A DNA stretch of 64,000 nucleotides from Lederbergia panacisoli (GCF_024626525.1 NZ_JANJGU010000004.1:1-64000), one strand, 5' to 3'. Counted from the stretch's first letter, positions 44,351 through 52,294 are shown. Program-made: numbers and translations. The notes: generated from the letters alone by a model not told the origin.

Positions 44351-44905
44351 TTGAAAAATATAAAACTAGCTATTCCATTAATTGCTTTAATCATTGTCTA
44401 CCTTTTAGGGAGTTGGTTTTATCCATACTCTTGGGCAAGCGTGAATAAATCATATTCGTATGATCAAGATAATGTTTCAGGAAAAGAATTCCTTGAAAAA
44501 TATAAAAGTGCTAAAGGGTACTTAGAAAAACAAGATAGGAATAAAGTGTCTATTGCTGTCCAAGATTTCTACTACACGATAGATGGCTCATTTATTATTG
44601 ATTTAGGAAAGCAATCCATCACAAAGCAGGAACTAACAGCGCTTAAATTGGCACTGGAGCAAAATCGGAAGTCTTTTACAAAATTATTTGCAGACAGAGA
44701 TATTGATATGACTGAAGAATCGAAACACAGTTTATTAATAGTAATAGATACAATCGAAAACGCCGAAGACTTGCTTGGAGACATACAATATCGATCATTT
44801 GATAGGGGAAATTTGAGAAGGGCGCTTCGCAACACTCTTGTTTCACTAGCATTCGCAAGTGAATTAACAGACGATTTTTACCATAGTTATGCTAAGACAA
44901 AATAA
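44351..44905 (+). CDS. Unrecognised membrane-anchored protein, last gene of the YtrA-type operon
   Basis: A 184-residue protein with one N-terminal anchor (AIPLIALIIVYLLGSWFYPY) and a helical extracytoplasmic domain rich in Lys, Asp and Glu. TTG start with GGGGAG 8 bp upstream, 39 bp after the previous gene. Family not recognised. Its position suggests a role with the same ABC system. Confidence 0.68.
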   Translation: MKNIKLAIPLIALIIVYLLGSWFYPYSWASVNKSYSYDQDNVSGKEFLEKYKSAKGYLEKQDRNKVSIAVQDFYYTIDGSFIIDLGKQSITKQELTALKLALEQNRKSFTKLFADRDIDMTEESKHSLLIVIDTIENAEDLLGDIQYRSFDRGNLRRALRNTLVSLAFASELTDDFYHSYAKTK

Positions 44906-44925
44906 ATGACTAGGAAGTGGATGCA

Positions 44926-45660
44926 ATGCCAAATCATGTTGTCATCATTACAGGTGCTGCAAATGGAATTGGAAAAGGAATTGCAAAAATGTATGCCGAA
45001 CAAGGTGCAAAAGTGGTATTGGCTGATATTGATGTGAAGAGTGGAGAGGATTTAGCAGAAAAATTAGGACCGTGCGCCTTATTTCAACAAACGGATGTCC
45101 GCAAAGCTGATGAAATCATTCAATTAATGGAAAAAGCAGTGGAACACTTCGGTAGGATTGATGTTTTAATCAATAATACTGGAAAAGGGATAACTCGTTC
45201 TCCATATGATTTATCGGTTGAAGAATGGGACGATGTCATCAACACAAACTTAAGAAGTACATTTTTATGTTCTCGCGAAGCCGCAAAATATATGAGGGTA
45301 AACGAAGAAGGTGGGGCAATTATTAATATTGCTTCCACCCGCGCGTTGATGTCTGAGCCGGATACAGAAGCATATGCTGCTTCAAAAGGCGGGATTCTAG
45401 CCTTGACCCATGCTCTTGCAGCTTCGTTCGCTGAAGATCGTATTACTGTAAATGCGATTTCTCCAGGCTGGATTGAAACAGGAGATTATGCAGCACTACG
45501 AGAAATTGATCATACCCAACATCTCTCTAGGCGAGTCGGGAAGCCGGAAGATATTGCTAGAGCATGCCTTTATTTAACGAATCCACTGAATGATTTTGTA
45601 ACAGGCATCAACTTGGTTGTGGATGGGGGAATGACACGAAAAATGATGTATGAGGAATAA
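44926..45660 (+). CDS. Short-chain dehydrogenase/reductase (SDR)
   Basis: A 244-residue classical SDR. Cofactor loop TGAANGIG (residues 9-16) with ADID after strand 2 (prefers NAD), NNTG in place of the usual NNAG, catalytic Ser in NIASTRAL and Tyr-Lys in YAASKGG, and SPGWIETG. C-terminal VVDGGMTRKMMYEE is family-like. Substrate unknown. ATG at 44926 has AGGA about 10 bp upstream; a GTG at 44917 is an alternative. Confidence 0.88.
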   Translation: MPNHVVIITGAANGIGKGIAKMYAEQGAKVVLADIDVKSGEDLAEKLGPCALFQQTDVRKADEIIQLMEKAVEHFGRIDVLINNTGKGITRSPYDLSVEEWDDVINTNLRSTFLCSREAAKYMRVNEEGGAIINIASTRALMSEPDTEAYAASKGGILALTHALAASFAEDRITVNAISPGWIETGDYAALREIDHTQHLSRRVGKPEDIARACLYLTNPLNDFVTGINLVVDGGMTRKMMYEE

Positions 45661-45728
45661 TATTCTGTGTTTAAAATTTAAATTCTTGGAAATCATGCTA
45701 AGGATTTAAAACACAGGAGGTTCTTACT

Positions 45729-46301
45729 TTGAAAAAAGCAATCATGTTCACGACAACTTTGATGTTTGCCGTTGCTTTAACGGGCTGTGCTTCTGATAAA
45801 GAAGTAAATCCACTGCATCAGGAAGAGGCCATTCCGGTTACGAGTCATACCCCGATTGATGTCAATATGGTTAATACAGAAGGGGTAAAGGTTGGGACAG
45901 CCACTCTTACGGAAACGACAGAAGGGGTAAAAATCCATCTTGAAGCGGAAGGACTTGAGCCTGGGACAAAGGCGATCCATCTTCATGAAACGGGAAAATG
46001 TGAAGCCCCGGATTTCAAATCAGCAGGGGCGCATTACAATCCTGGACAAAGGGAACATGGCTTTGACAATCCGAAAGGGTTTCATGCGGGAGACTTGCCA
46101 AATATCGAAGTGACGGAAAAAGGGACTGTTAATGTCGAAATTACAGCTACAAACGTAAATCTTAAACAAGGCGAAAAAAATACGTTGCTTGATGAAGATG
46201 GCAGTGCAATTGTCATTCACGCTCAGCCGGATGATTATAAAACAAATCCAGCCGGCAATGCAGGGGATCGAATTGTATGCGGAGTCATTAGTAAAAAATA
46301 A
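45729..46301 (+). CDS. sodC: Cu/Zn superoxide dismutase family lipoprotein (YojM-like)
   Basis: A 190-residue lipoprotein: signal ending VALTGCAS, then a SodC domain. Candidate ligands are the two His of AIHLHETG, His of AGAHYNPG, His of REHGFDN, His and Asp of FHAGDLPN, and His of IVIHAQ; Cys of GKCEAP and of IVCGV can form the family disulfide. All canonical positions look occupied, whereas the B. subtilis paralogue YojM is reported to lack two copper ligands. TTG start with AGGAGG 8 bp upstream. Confidence 0.9.
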   Translation: MKKAIMFTTTLMFAVALTGCASDKEVNPLHQEEAIPVTSHTPIDVNMVNTEGVKVGTATLTETTEGVKIHLEAEGLEPGTKAIHLHETGKCEAPDFKSAGAHYNPGQREHGFDNPKGFHAGDLPNIEVTEKGTVNVEITATNVNLKQGEKNTLLDEDGSAIVIHAQPDDYKTNPAGNAGDRIVCGVISKK

Positions 46302-46306
46302 AGTGC

Positions 46307-46344
46307 AAACGGGGCTCGTCCACTTTTCAATGGAAGCCCCGTTT
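46307..46344. terminator. Bidirectional terminator between sodC and the AIM24-family gene
   Basis: AAACGGGGCT and AGCCCCGTTT form a perfect 10-bp stem. The loop is large (18 nt); the plus strand continues AATTTT. Confidence 0.75.
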
Positions 46345-46348
46345 AATT

Positions 46349-47137
46349 TTATCGATCTCCACCCAAAATATTAAATAGCCCACCGATTCCGCCTTCATCT
46401 TTAGACCCCCCGCCTGCAGGCATAGAGGCAAACACTCGGCTGGCAAGTCGAGAGAAAGGAAGAGATTGAATCCATACCGTTCCAGGACCGCGAAGTGTTG
46501 CGAAAAATAATCCTTCGCCACCAAATAGGGCTGTTTTTACACCGCGAACCATTTCGATATTGTAATCAACTTCACCTGTCATTGCCACGAGACATCCCGT
46601 ATCAACCCTTAATACTTCACCAGGACCTAACTCTTTTTTATGAATCGTTCCTCCTGCATGAACGAACGTCATTCCGTCGCCTTCGAGTTTCTGCATGATG
46701 AACCCTTCACCACCGAAAAAGCCCGCACCAAGTTTGCGTTGAAACGCGATTCCGACAGAAACGCCTTTAGCGGCAGCAAGAAACGAATCTTTTTGACAGA
46801 TGATTTTACCGTCAAATTCACTTAAATCCAAAGGAATGATCTTCCCTGGATAAGGTGAAGCAAACGATACATTCTTTTTACTAACCCCATCATTTGTGAA
46901 CATCGTCATAAACAAACTTTCTCCTGTGAGAAGGCGTTTTCCAGCACCCATCAATTTTCCCATGAATCCATTACTTTCATTTGATCCATCGCCGAAAACA
47001 GTCTCCATTCTAATGCCATCGTCCATCATCATTAAACTACCCGCTTCTGCAACTACAGTTTCACTCGGATCAAGCTCCACTTGTACAAACTGCATGTCAT
47101 CTCCAAAAATTTCATAATCAATCTCATGATTATTCAT
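46349..47137 (-). CDS. TIGR00266/AIM24 family protein
   Basis: A 262-residue protein of the AIM24 family: [20 protein letters not shown] at the start, [17 protein letters not shown] and [20 protein letters not shown] in the internal beta-helix repeats, and a Gly-rich C terminus ([17 protein letters not shown]). Bacterial members are soluble and of unknown function. ATG with GGTGG 5 bp upstream. Single gene, convergent with sodC. Confidence 0.88.
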   Translation of the reverse strand: MNNHEIDYEIFGDDMQFVQVELDPSETVVAEAGSLMMMDDGIRMETVFGDGSNESNGFMGKLMGAGKRLLTGESLFMTMFTNDGVSKKNVSFASPYPGKIIPLDLSEFDGKIICQKDSFLAAAKGVSVGIAFQRKLGAGFFGGEGFIMQKLEGDGMTFVHAGGTIHKKELGPGEVLRVDTGCLVAMTGEVDYNIEMVRGVKTALFGGEGLFFATLRGPGTVWIQSLPFSRLASRVFASMPAGGGSKDEGGIGGLFNILGGDR

Positions 47138-47225
47138 TCATTCCACCATCCTCTTTTGTATTATGTACGGATTTCTCTTAAAAAAAGATTCAAAATTGAT
47201 TTTTTTGATTTATTCCCACCTAATT

Positions 47226-47298
47226 ATTAATGATTTTAATAAAGGTATTAATAATTTTAATAAAAATGATTTACATCTTTAATTTTATGTATTATGAT
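47226..47298 (+). promoter_or_regulatory. Promoter of the DUF2089 operon with two 21-bp direct repeats upstream
   Basis: TTTACA (47270-47275) and TATGAT (47293-47298) have a 17-bp spacer. Just upstream lie two adjacent 21-bp repeats (47226-47246 and 47247-47267, ATTAATRATTTTAATAAA core, three differences). Head-to-tail repeats two helical turns apart next to the -35 suggest an activator or autoregulator site. Confidence 0.6.
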
Positions 47299-47326
47299 AT
47301 TAACAACAATAAGAGAGGAGAGAATT

Positions 47327-47689
47327 ATGGCTTATCCCGTTATAACAAATTGTCCTGTGTGCAGAGAAGCATTGAAAATCACAAAGTTGCAATGTACCCA
47401 TTGCCATACAACAATCGAAAATGAATTTGAACTATCCAAATTGGCAACTCTTACGCAAGAACAACTGCACTTTATTGAAATATTCCTCAAAAGCCGCGGA
47501 AATATAAAAGAAGTTGAAAAAGAATTGGGGATTTCCTATCCAACCGTACGCGGTAAGTTAAACGATATTGTAGCCGCCCTTGGGTATGCGGAAAAGAAAA
47601 GTGAAGTGGATGAAAGGAAAGTCATTTCAATGCTTGAAAAAGGAGAAATTACTCCTGATGAAGCATTAAAAATAATTAAGGGAGACTAA
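47327..47689 (+). CDS. DUF2089 family protein (zinc finger plus helix-turn-helix)
   Basis: A 120-residue protein: N-terminal zinc finger NCPVCREALKITKLQCTHCH, a helix-turn-helix-like segment FLKSRGNIKEVEKELGISYP followed by TVRGKL, and a C-terminal VISMLEKGEITPDEALKII SHOCT-like helix pair. Probably a transcription regulator of its own operon. ATG at 47327 with GGAG 6 bp upstream. Confidence 0.87.
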   Translation: MAYPVITNCPVCREALKITKLQCTHCHTTIENEFELSKLATLTQEQLHFIEIFLKSRGNIKEVEKELGISYPTVRGKLNDIVAALGYAEKKSEVDERKVISMLEKGEITPDEALKIIKGD

Positions 47690-47703
47690 AGGAGGAACTG
47701 GGT

Positions 47704-48096
47704 ATGAAAAATGAAATTACGAGGGTATTAACGATGGTGCAAGAAGGAAAGCTTGATTCAGAAGAGGCGGGCGAATTAATTCAAGCATTAAAGGAGAAAG
47801 ACTCAACTCCGGCTACAATAAAAGGATCAAATTATTTAGATAAAATGCTTAAAATCCGAGTGGCATCTGAAGAAGGCGATAAAGTAAGCGTGAATTTGCC
47901 GTTGCGTCTAATTAAGGTGGCATTAAAAACAGGCCTTAGCATTGCTTCAGCAATTCCTGAATCCGCCAAATACGTAAAAGATATCGATGTTCTGGATGTT
48001 GACTTGATTTTAGAAGCGATTGAAAATGAATTGTCTGGTCAAATTGTCGATGTAGAGAGTTCGAAAGGCGAAAAAGTTTCTGTTGTCATTGAGTGA
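47704..48096 (+). CDS. SHOCT-like domain protein (YvlB-type N terminus)
   Basis: A 130-residue protein. The first 30 residues (RVLTMVQEGKLDSEEAGELI) form a SHOCT-like helical hairpin similar to the tail of the preceding DUF2089 protein. The rest (LKIRVASEEGDKVSVNLPLRL...) is a strand-rich domain seen in proteins annotated near YvlB. GGAGG 8 bp before the ATG. Function unknown; second gene of the operon. Confidence 0.75.
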   Translation: MKNEITRVLTMVQEGKLDSEEAGELIQALKEKDSTPATIKGSNYLDKMLKIRVASEEGDKVSVNLPLRLIKVALKTGLSIASAIPESAKYVKDIDVLDVDLILEAIENELSGQIVDVESSKGEKVSVVIE

Positions 48097-48101
48097 TCGC
48101 C

Positions 48102-48389
48102 ATGTTAAAAGTTAAAGTAAAACTAAAAGACCGACGTGAATTTACAGTTCCCTTACCATATGCACTTTTACATGCAGGAAGTTGGGTAGCATCCTCGCCT
48201 TTGCTCTGGAAATTTGTAAATCAAAATTTCATCCAGAAAAATATAGATGAAAATGCTAAAACGTTTATTCCCACTTCCATTGATCGTAAAGCAGTGAAGG
48301 GATTGTTAAGGGAAATAAAACGATACCGCGGGTTGACCATTGTTGAAGTGAAAGAAAAAGACGGAACAGAAGTGGTTGTAAAATTATAA
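48102..48389 (+). CDS. Small hypothetical protein, third gene of the DUF2089 operon
   Basis: A 95-residue basic protein (VKVKLKDRREFTVPLPYALL...ITVEVKEKDGTEVVVKL-like ends). The first strand pair echoes the NLPLRLIKVA region of the preceding protein, hinting at a related fold. No membrane helix. The stop of the previous gene overlaps a possible GTG (48093); the ATG at 48102 is equally plausible. Function unknown. Confidence 0.65.
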   Translation: MLKVKVKLKDRREFTVPLPYALLHAGSWVASSPLLWKFVNQNFIQKNIDENAKTFIPTSIDRKAVKGLLREIKRYRGLTIVEVKEKDGTEVVVKL

Positions 48390-48392
48390 TCG

Positions 48393-48430
48393 GGTATTCC
48401 ATAGACTGGGATGCCTCTTTGTATTTTAAA
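48393..48430 (+). terminator. Possible terminator after the DUF2089 operon
   Basis: GGTATTCC and GGGATGCC pair using G-U pairs, followed by TCTTTGTATTTT. Weak. Confidence 0.4.
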
Positions 48431-48491
48431 AAAGAGGATAAATAGAAGTTTTGAAGAAGCATATCATTAATAAACATTTTGAGGTGATGAA

Positions 48492-49493
48492 TTGGCAAAG
48501 AAAATACGAACCATACCCTTGATTATTTTTATGCTCGAGGCGCTTTTAAGGAGACTTCCGCAAAATCACTTGAAAAGAGGTGATATCGAAGAGGAACTAT
48601 CGAGGCGTTGGGCTGGATTTCGTGGAGAGCAAAGTCTAGATTACTATGTTGAGGGTCTACTTGGTCGTGGGCAGTATGTAGTATTTCATGATTTACGTCT
48701 TCCGATTTCAGATGAAAAGTTTTTTCAAATTAATACTCTAATCTTAACCTCTAGTTATTTCATCATTTTAGAGAGGAAAAACATGTTGGGAGAGCTATTT
48801 TTTGATCCAAACCAGCTCGAACGAAAATTAGATGATAAGGTAGATATATTCCCCAATCCGATTCTCCAAGCAGAAAATCAACAATACTTTTTAACCGCAT
48901 TATTGGAAAAACATGCTGTCCCTCGATTACCGAATACCTCCTTTGTTGTCATTACGAATCCAAAATCCATTATCAAACCCAATCCCAATTATCCCGCCGT
49001 TTCCCAAAAAGTCATACGCCCACCTAATATACGATCAAAATTAGAAATGGTCAGCAATAAGTACAGTAACCCGGTATTGGATAAAAAAGATATACAAAGA
49101 ATAACACGTTTGCTTTTGAAATTGCATACACCCGCATGGCCTAATGTGGAGAGGTTTGGAATAACTGAAGATGAGCTATTGCCGGGAATGTATTGTGATG
49201 AATGTAAACAGTTATCTATTAAAAGAAAAGGGAAGTCTTGGGTTTGCGAAATTTGCGACAGAAAGGACAAATCAGCACTTCGCAATGCGCTGATTGATTA
49301 TGTTCTTCTCGTAGGTTCTAAAATTACGAATAGTAAATTTAGGAAATTTGTAGGAATATCTTCAGTTCATGTGGCATCTAAAATCTTAAAATCACTTAAT
49401 TTACTGTATAAAGGTGACAGAAGGCATAGGAAATACGAATTGAAATTAGATAACCTTCAGAAACAGCGGGGGGATCTTGCTGAAAAAGATTAA
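48492..49493 (+). CDS. NERD-domain (nuclease-related) protein with zinc ribbon, second copy
   Basis: 333 residues, same architecture as the protein at 38678-39640. LEALLRRLPQNH and AGFRGEQ (Glu46) at the start, FQINTLIL with Asn81 where the other copy has Asp, IILERKN (Glu94, Lys96), then a zinc ribbon with Cys235, Cys238, Cys252 and Cys255, and ALIDYVLLVGSKITNSKFRK. NERD is a predicted nuclease-related fold; the Asp-to-Asn change may weaken metal binding. TTG start with GAGGTG upstream. Array 2 begins 25 bp after its stop. Confidence 0.87.
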   Translation: MAKKIRTIPLIIFMLEALLRRLPQNHLKRGDIEEELSRRWAGFRGEQSLDYYVEGLLGRGQYVVFHDLRLPISDEKFFQINTLILTSSYFIILERKNMLGELFFDPNQLERKLDDKVDIFPNPILQAENQQYFLTALLEKHAVPRLPNTSFVVITNPKSIIKPNPNYPAVSQKVIRPPNIRSKLEMVSNKYSNPVLDKKDIQRITRLLLKLHTPAWPNVERFGITEDELLPGMYCDECKQLSIKRKGKSWVCEICDRKDKSALRNALIDYVLLVGSKITNSKFRKFVGISSVHVASKILKSLNLLYKGDRRHRKYELKLDNLQKQRGDLAEKD

Positions 49494-49518
49494 ATCTTAA
49501 CACAAAGAAAATAAATAT

Positions 49519-49791
49519 CGAAACGTCTAATAGAAACCTAAATCATCTAATAGGTCGCCCGAAACGTCTAATAGAAACCTAAATCATCTAATAGGTCGCC
49601 CGAAACGTCTAATAGAAACCTAAATCATCTAATAGGTCGCCCGAAACGTCTAATAGAAACGTGAATCCTCTAATAGGTTGCCCGAAACGTCTAATAGAAA
49701 CGTCAATCATCTAATAGGTCGCTCGAAATATCTAATAGAAATGCGAATCATCTAATAGGATGCATAAAACATCTAATGGACTCAATTTTTA
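49519..49791 (+). repeat. Tandem array 2: 41-bp units made of two 20/21-bp modules
   Basis: The core TCTAATAG starts at 49526, 49546, 49567, 49587, 49608, 49628, 49649, 49669, 49690, 49710, 49731, 49751 and (variant) 49772, alternating 20 and 21 bp without exception. Two module types alternate (GAAACG before the core, or AATCA before it), giving a 41-bp unit. Copies become more divergent towards the right end, away from the NERD gene. It occupies most of the gene-free stretch 49494-49915. Confidence 0.93.
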
Positions 49792-49812
49792 TGATGAAAC
49801 AAAACTAAAAAG

Positions 49813-49852
49813 AAAAACCGCCCCGAAAATATCCAAAAAATAGGCGGTTTTT
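49813..49852. terminator. Bidirectional terminator
   Basis: AAAAACCGCC pairs perfectly with GGCGGTTTTT over a 20-nt loop. It serves the amino-acid ABC operon on the minus strand and could stop transcripts leaving array 2. Confidence 0.8.
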
Positions 49853-49915
49853 CCTCTAGATCAACTTTGATAGCTGCCGCAATCATCAATACTCAACAAA
49901 CCAAACGATAAACAT

Positions 49916-50647
49916 CTACAAAATCTTACTCAAAAACTCCTGCGTCCTCGGGTTTTCGGGGCGATCAAAAATTTGCTCGGGGTCGCCTTCTTCCATTACG
50001 ATGCCTTCGTCCATAAAGATCACTCGGTCGCCGACTTCGCGGGCGAATCCCATTTCGTGGGTGACGACGACCATGGTCATGCCTTCTCCCGCGAGGTCTT
50101 TCATGACTTGAAGGACGTCACCGACGAGTTCAGGGTCAAGGGCAGATGTCGGTTCGTCAAACAGCATTACTTTGGGATTCATCGCGAGTGCCCTCGCAAT
50201 CGCGACTCGCTGCTTTTGTCCCCCTGACAGACTATCCGGAAAGTCATCTGCTTTATCGGCTAATCCGACCCTCTCCAATAGTGGCAAGGCTTCTCGTTTC
50301 GCTGCTTCACTGGAAGTTCCCTTCACTTTTACAGGTCCTAATGTGATATTTTCCAATACCGTCATATGTGGAAAAAGATTAAAGTGCTGGAACACCATCC
50401 CGACTTGAGAACGTAAACGATTGATGTCTACTTTATCTCCGGTAAGATTTGCACCATCAATAATCACATCGCCTGAAGTGATATCCTCAAGCAAATTTAA
50501 GCAGCGAAGAAAGGTGCTTTTACCAGAGCCTGATGGGCCGATGACACATACCACTTCATTTTCCTCAATGTCTGCATTAATTCCTTTTAAAACTTCCAGG
50601 TCATCAAAGTATTTATGCAAAATTTTCACAGTGATCATACTAGACAT
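49916..50647 (-). CDS. Polar amino-acid ABC transporter ATP-binding protein (GlnQ-like)
   Basis: A 243-residue ATPase: Walker [13 protein letters not shown] (residues 37-48), [16 protein letters not shown], signature [14 protein letters not shown], Walker [17 protein letters not shown]-loop [11 protein letters not shown]. Typical of PAAT-family importers for glutamine, glutamate, cystine or basic amino acids. ATG with AGGA 6 bp upstream; overlaps the permease gene by 8 bp. Last gene of a three-gene operon. Confidence 0.93.
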   Translation of the reverse strand: MSSMITVKILHKYFDDLEVLKGINADIEENEVVCVIGPSGSGKSTFLRCLNLLEDITSGDVIIDGANLTGDKVDINRLRSQVGMVFQHFNLFPHMTVLENITLGPVKVKGTSSEAAKREALPLLERVGLADKADDFPDSLSGGQKQRVAIARALAMNPKVMLFDEPTSALDPELVGDVLQVMKDLAGEGMTMVVVTHEMGFAREVGDRVIFMDEGIVMEEGDPEQIFDRPENPRTQEFLSKIL

Positions 50648-51302
50648 CCATCTTCCTTTCTAGTCTTCTTAAAAAATATGAAGTAGGTATCGTAATAAGT
50701 AAATAAAGGACGCACACCATTGTTAAAGTTTGAAAAGGTGTATAGGTTACGTTGTAATATTGCTTGCCCATATATAAAAGTTCGCCGACTGCAATGACGG
50801 AAAAGAGGGAAGTATCTTTCAAACTAATAATAAATTGATTTCCTAATGGAGGAATCATGCGTTTAAAAGCTTGAGGCCAAATGATATAGCGCATCGTTTG
50901 CTTCTTTGAAAGCCCGATGGATCTCCCAGCCTCATGTTGACCTTTATCAATTGAATCAACTGCACCACGGACAATTTCTGCTATATATGCTCCTGCGTTG
51001 ATTGAAATCGCAATTATAGAAGCAGTTACTTTATCAATATTAACCCCGATCACTTGCTCAGTTAACCCCAAATAAATGAATAACACTTGTACGAGAATAG
51101 GGGTTCCGCGAATAATTTCAACATATACAGTACAAATAATCCGTATAAATTTCTTATTTGAGAGCCGTCCCAAACCGACTAAGGCACCTAAAATAAATCC
51201 TAAAATAAGACCAACTACCGTAATAAGAAGCGTCCACACTAATCCCTTCAGTAGAAAGGGTAAACTTTGTATATAATGACTTTCGATAAAAGCATCTATC
51301 AT
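50640..51302 (-). CDS. Polar amino-acid ABC transporter permease
   Basis: A 220-residue permease with about five helices, of the His/Glu/Gln/Arg (HEQRo) group: [19 protein letters not shown], and the EAA loop [20 protein letters not shown]. It acts with the ATPase at 49916 and binding protein at 51337. GGGAGAG lies about 9 bp before the ATG. Confidence 0.93.
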   Translation of the reverse strand: MIDAFIESHYIQSLPFLLKGLVWTLLITVVGLILGFILGALVGLGRLSNKKFIRIICTVYVEIIRGTPILVQVLFIYLGLTEQVIGVNIDKVTASIIAISINAGAYIAEIVRGAVDSIDKGQHEAGRSIGLSKKQTMRYIIWPQAFKRMIPPLGNQFIISLKDTSLFSVIAVGELLYMGKQYYNVTYTPFQTLTMVCVLYLLITIPTSYFLRRLERKMDV

Positions 51303-51336
51303 TCAATGAATCTCTCCCTTGGCAAGAATGTATATC

Positions 51337-52116
51337 CTATTTATCTTTTCCCAACCACTTTTCAGTTGGAGGCTCGCCGAAGTATTTTTCAAAAATCTTC
51401 GCATACGTGCCGTCATCAATCATGCTTTGCAGTGCTTTGTTAGCATCGTCAACGATTTCTGATCCTTTCTTAAAGGCAATTCCATATGACTCACCTTGCA
51501 ATACTTCACCGACGGTTTTTAACTTGCCTTCACCTTCTTGAGCGATATAATACATAACATTCGGCAAATCATAGAGAGCTCCGTCCAGTCTGCCTTCTTT
51601 TACATCAAGATAGGCCGTTACAATTTCCGGGAAAGCTTCCACTTTGGCTTTAGTCTTTTCCTTTAAATACGTTTGACTAGTTGACCCTTGGCGAGAACCA
51701 ATTTTCTTACCGTCCACATCATCAATCGACTGTATGTCGCTATTTTCTGGAACCATCAAAATCATTCCGGAGTCATAATAGGGAATTGAAAAATCAATCG
51801 ACTTTTTCCGTTTTTCTGTTATAGACATGCCTGCAATTCCAATTGGATAACGTCCTGATTGCATTCCGGCAAGTAAACCATCAAAATCCATTGTTTCAAA
51901 CTCAACGTCAAATTCAGCCCTTTTCGCAATTTCTTTGATTAAATCGATATCAAATCCTTCTAGTTCACCAGTTTTAGGATTCAAATATTCAAAAGGTTTG
52001 AAGTTTGAGTCTGTTGCGACTGTATACTTTTTCTCATCACCACTACTCCCACATGCTGTAAGTGGGACTAATAATAAAAGAAAAACAACAAACAATACGA
52101 GCTTTTTCCTAAAAAT
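51337..52116 (-). CDS. Amino-acid-binding lipoprotein, probable ATT start
   Basis: About 259 residues: lipoprotein signal with FRKK then a hydrophobic run ending LVPLTAC, and a periplasmic-binding-protein type 3 domain (YTVATDSNFKPFEYLN, GFDIDLIKEIA, GIAGMSITEKRKK). An in-frame TAG at 52129-52131 lies just upstream. Between it and a TTG at 52095 there is no ATG, GTG or TTG, yet the only good ribosome site (AGGAGG, 52125-52130) is 5 or 8 bp before two ATT codons (52119, 52116). Starting at TTG 52095 would lose the basic n-region of the signal peptide. Confidence 0.87.
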   Translation of the reverse strand: MFRKKLVLFVVFLLLLVPLTACGSSGDEKKYTVATDSNFKPFEYLNPKTGELEGFDIDLIKEIAKRAEFDVEFETMDFDGLLAGMQSGRYPIGIAGMSITEKRKKSIDFSIPYYDSGMILMVPENSDIQSIDDVDGKKIGSRQGSTSQTYLKEKTKAKVEAFPEIVTAYLDVKEGRLDGALYDLPNVMYYIAQEGEGKLKTVGEVLQGESYGIAFKKGSEIVDDANKALQSMIDDGTYAKIFEKYFGEPPTEKWLGKDK

Positions 52117-52181
52117 AATGGACCCCTCCTATGTTTTTCGCCCTTAAGCAATTTAGTCGTTCGACATTTTTCTTTACCCTC

Positions 52182-52203
52182 TTTACGATGAGATAATCGT
52201 AAA
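52182..52203. promoter_or_regulatory. 22-bp palindrome upstream of the amino-acid ABC operon
   Basis: TTTACGAT (52182-52189) and ATCGTAAA (52196-52203) are perfect inverted repeats around 6 bp. Located about 65 bp upstream of the binding-protein start, a plausible operator. No regulator gene is adjacent on this side. Confidence 0.45.
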
Positions 52204-52212
52204 AAACAAAAA

Positions 52213-52238
52213 GGCCTTTTCCATTAAAGGAAAAGACC
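52213..52238 (-). terminator. Terminator of the GntR/UTRA gene at 52295
   Basis: Minus strand: GGTCTTTTCC and GGAAAAGGCC pair (one G-U) over TTTAAT, followed by TTTTTGTTTTTT. Confidence 0.8.
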
Positions 52239-52246
52239 CTGACCTT

Positions 52247-52260
52247 TGATAACGCTTTCA
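52247..52260 (-). promoter_or_regulatory. Perfect cre consensus in the 3' region of the GntR gene
   Basis: Minus strand TGAAAGCGTTATCA matches TGWAANCGNTNWCA at every position. It lies 35 bp after the GntR stop and before its terminator, an unusual place, so it may be fortuitous or act on the downstream amino-acid operon. Confidence 0.45.
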
Positions 52261-52294
52261 GATGAAGTTTTTCAAATTTTTAATTATAATAGGA

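Noticed and set aside
49519-49791. CRISPR array
   Set aside because: The stretches between cores are themselves repeated, units are only 20/21 bp, and no cas genes are present.
38678-49791. Composite transposon with the two NERD-array units as ends
   Set aside because: The arrays differ completely in sequence, no transposase or target duplication is visible, and the NERD genes are only distantly similar.
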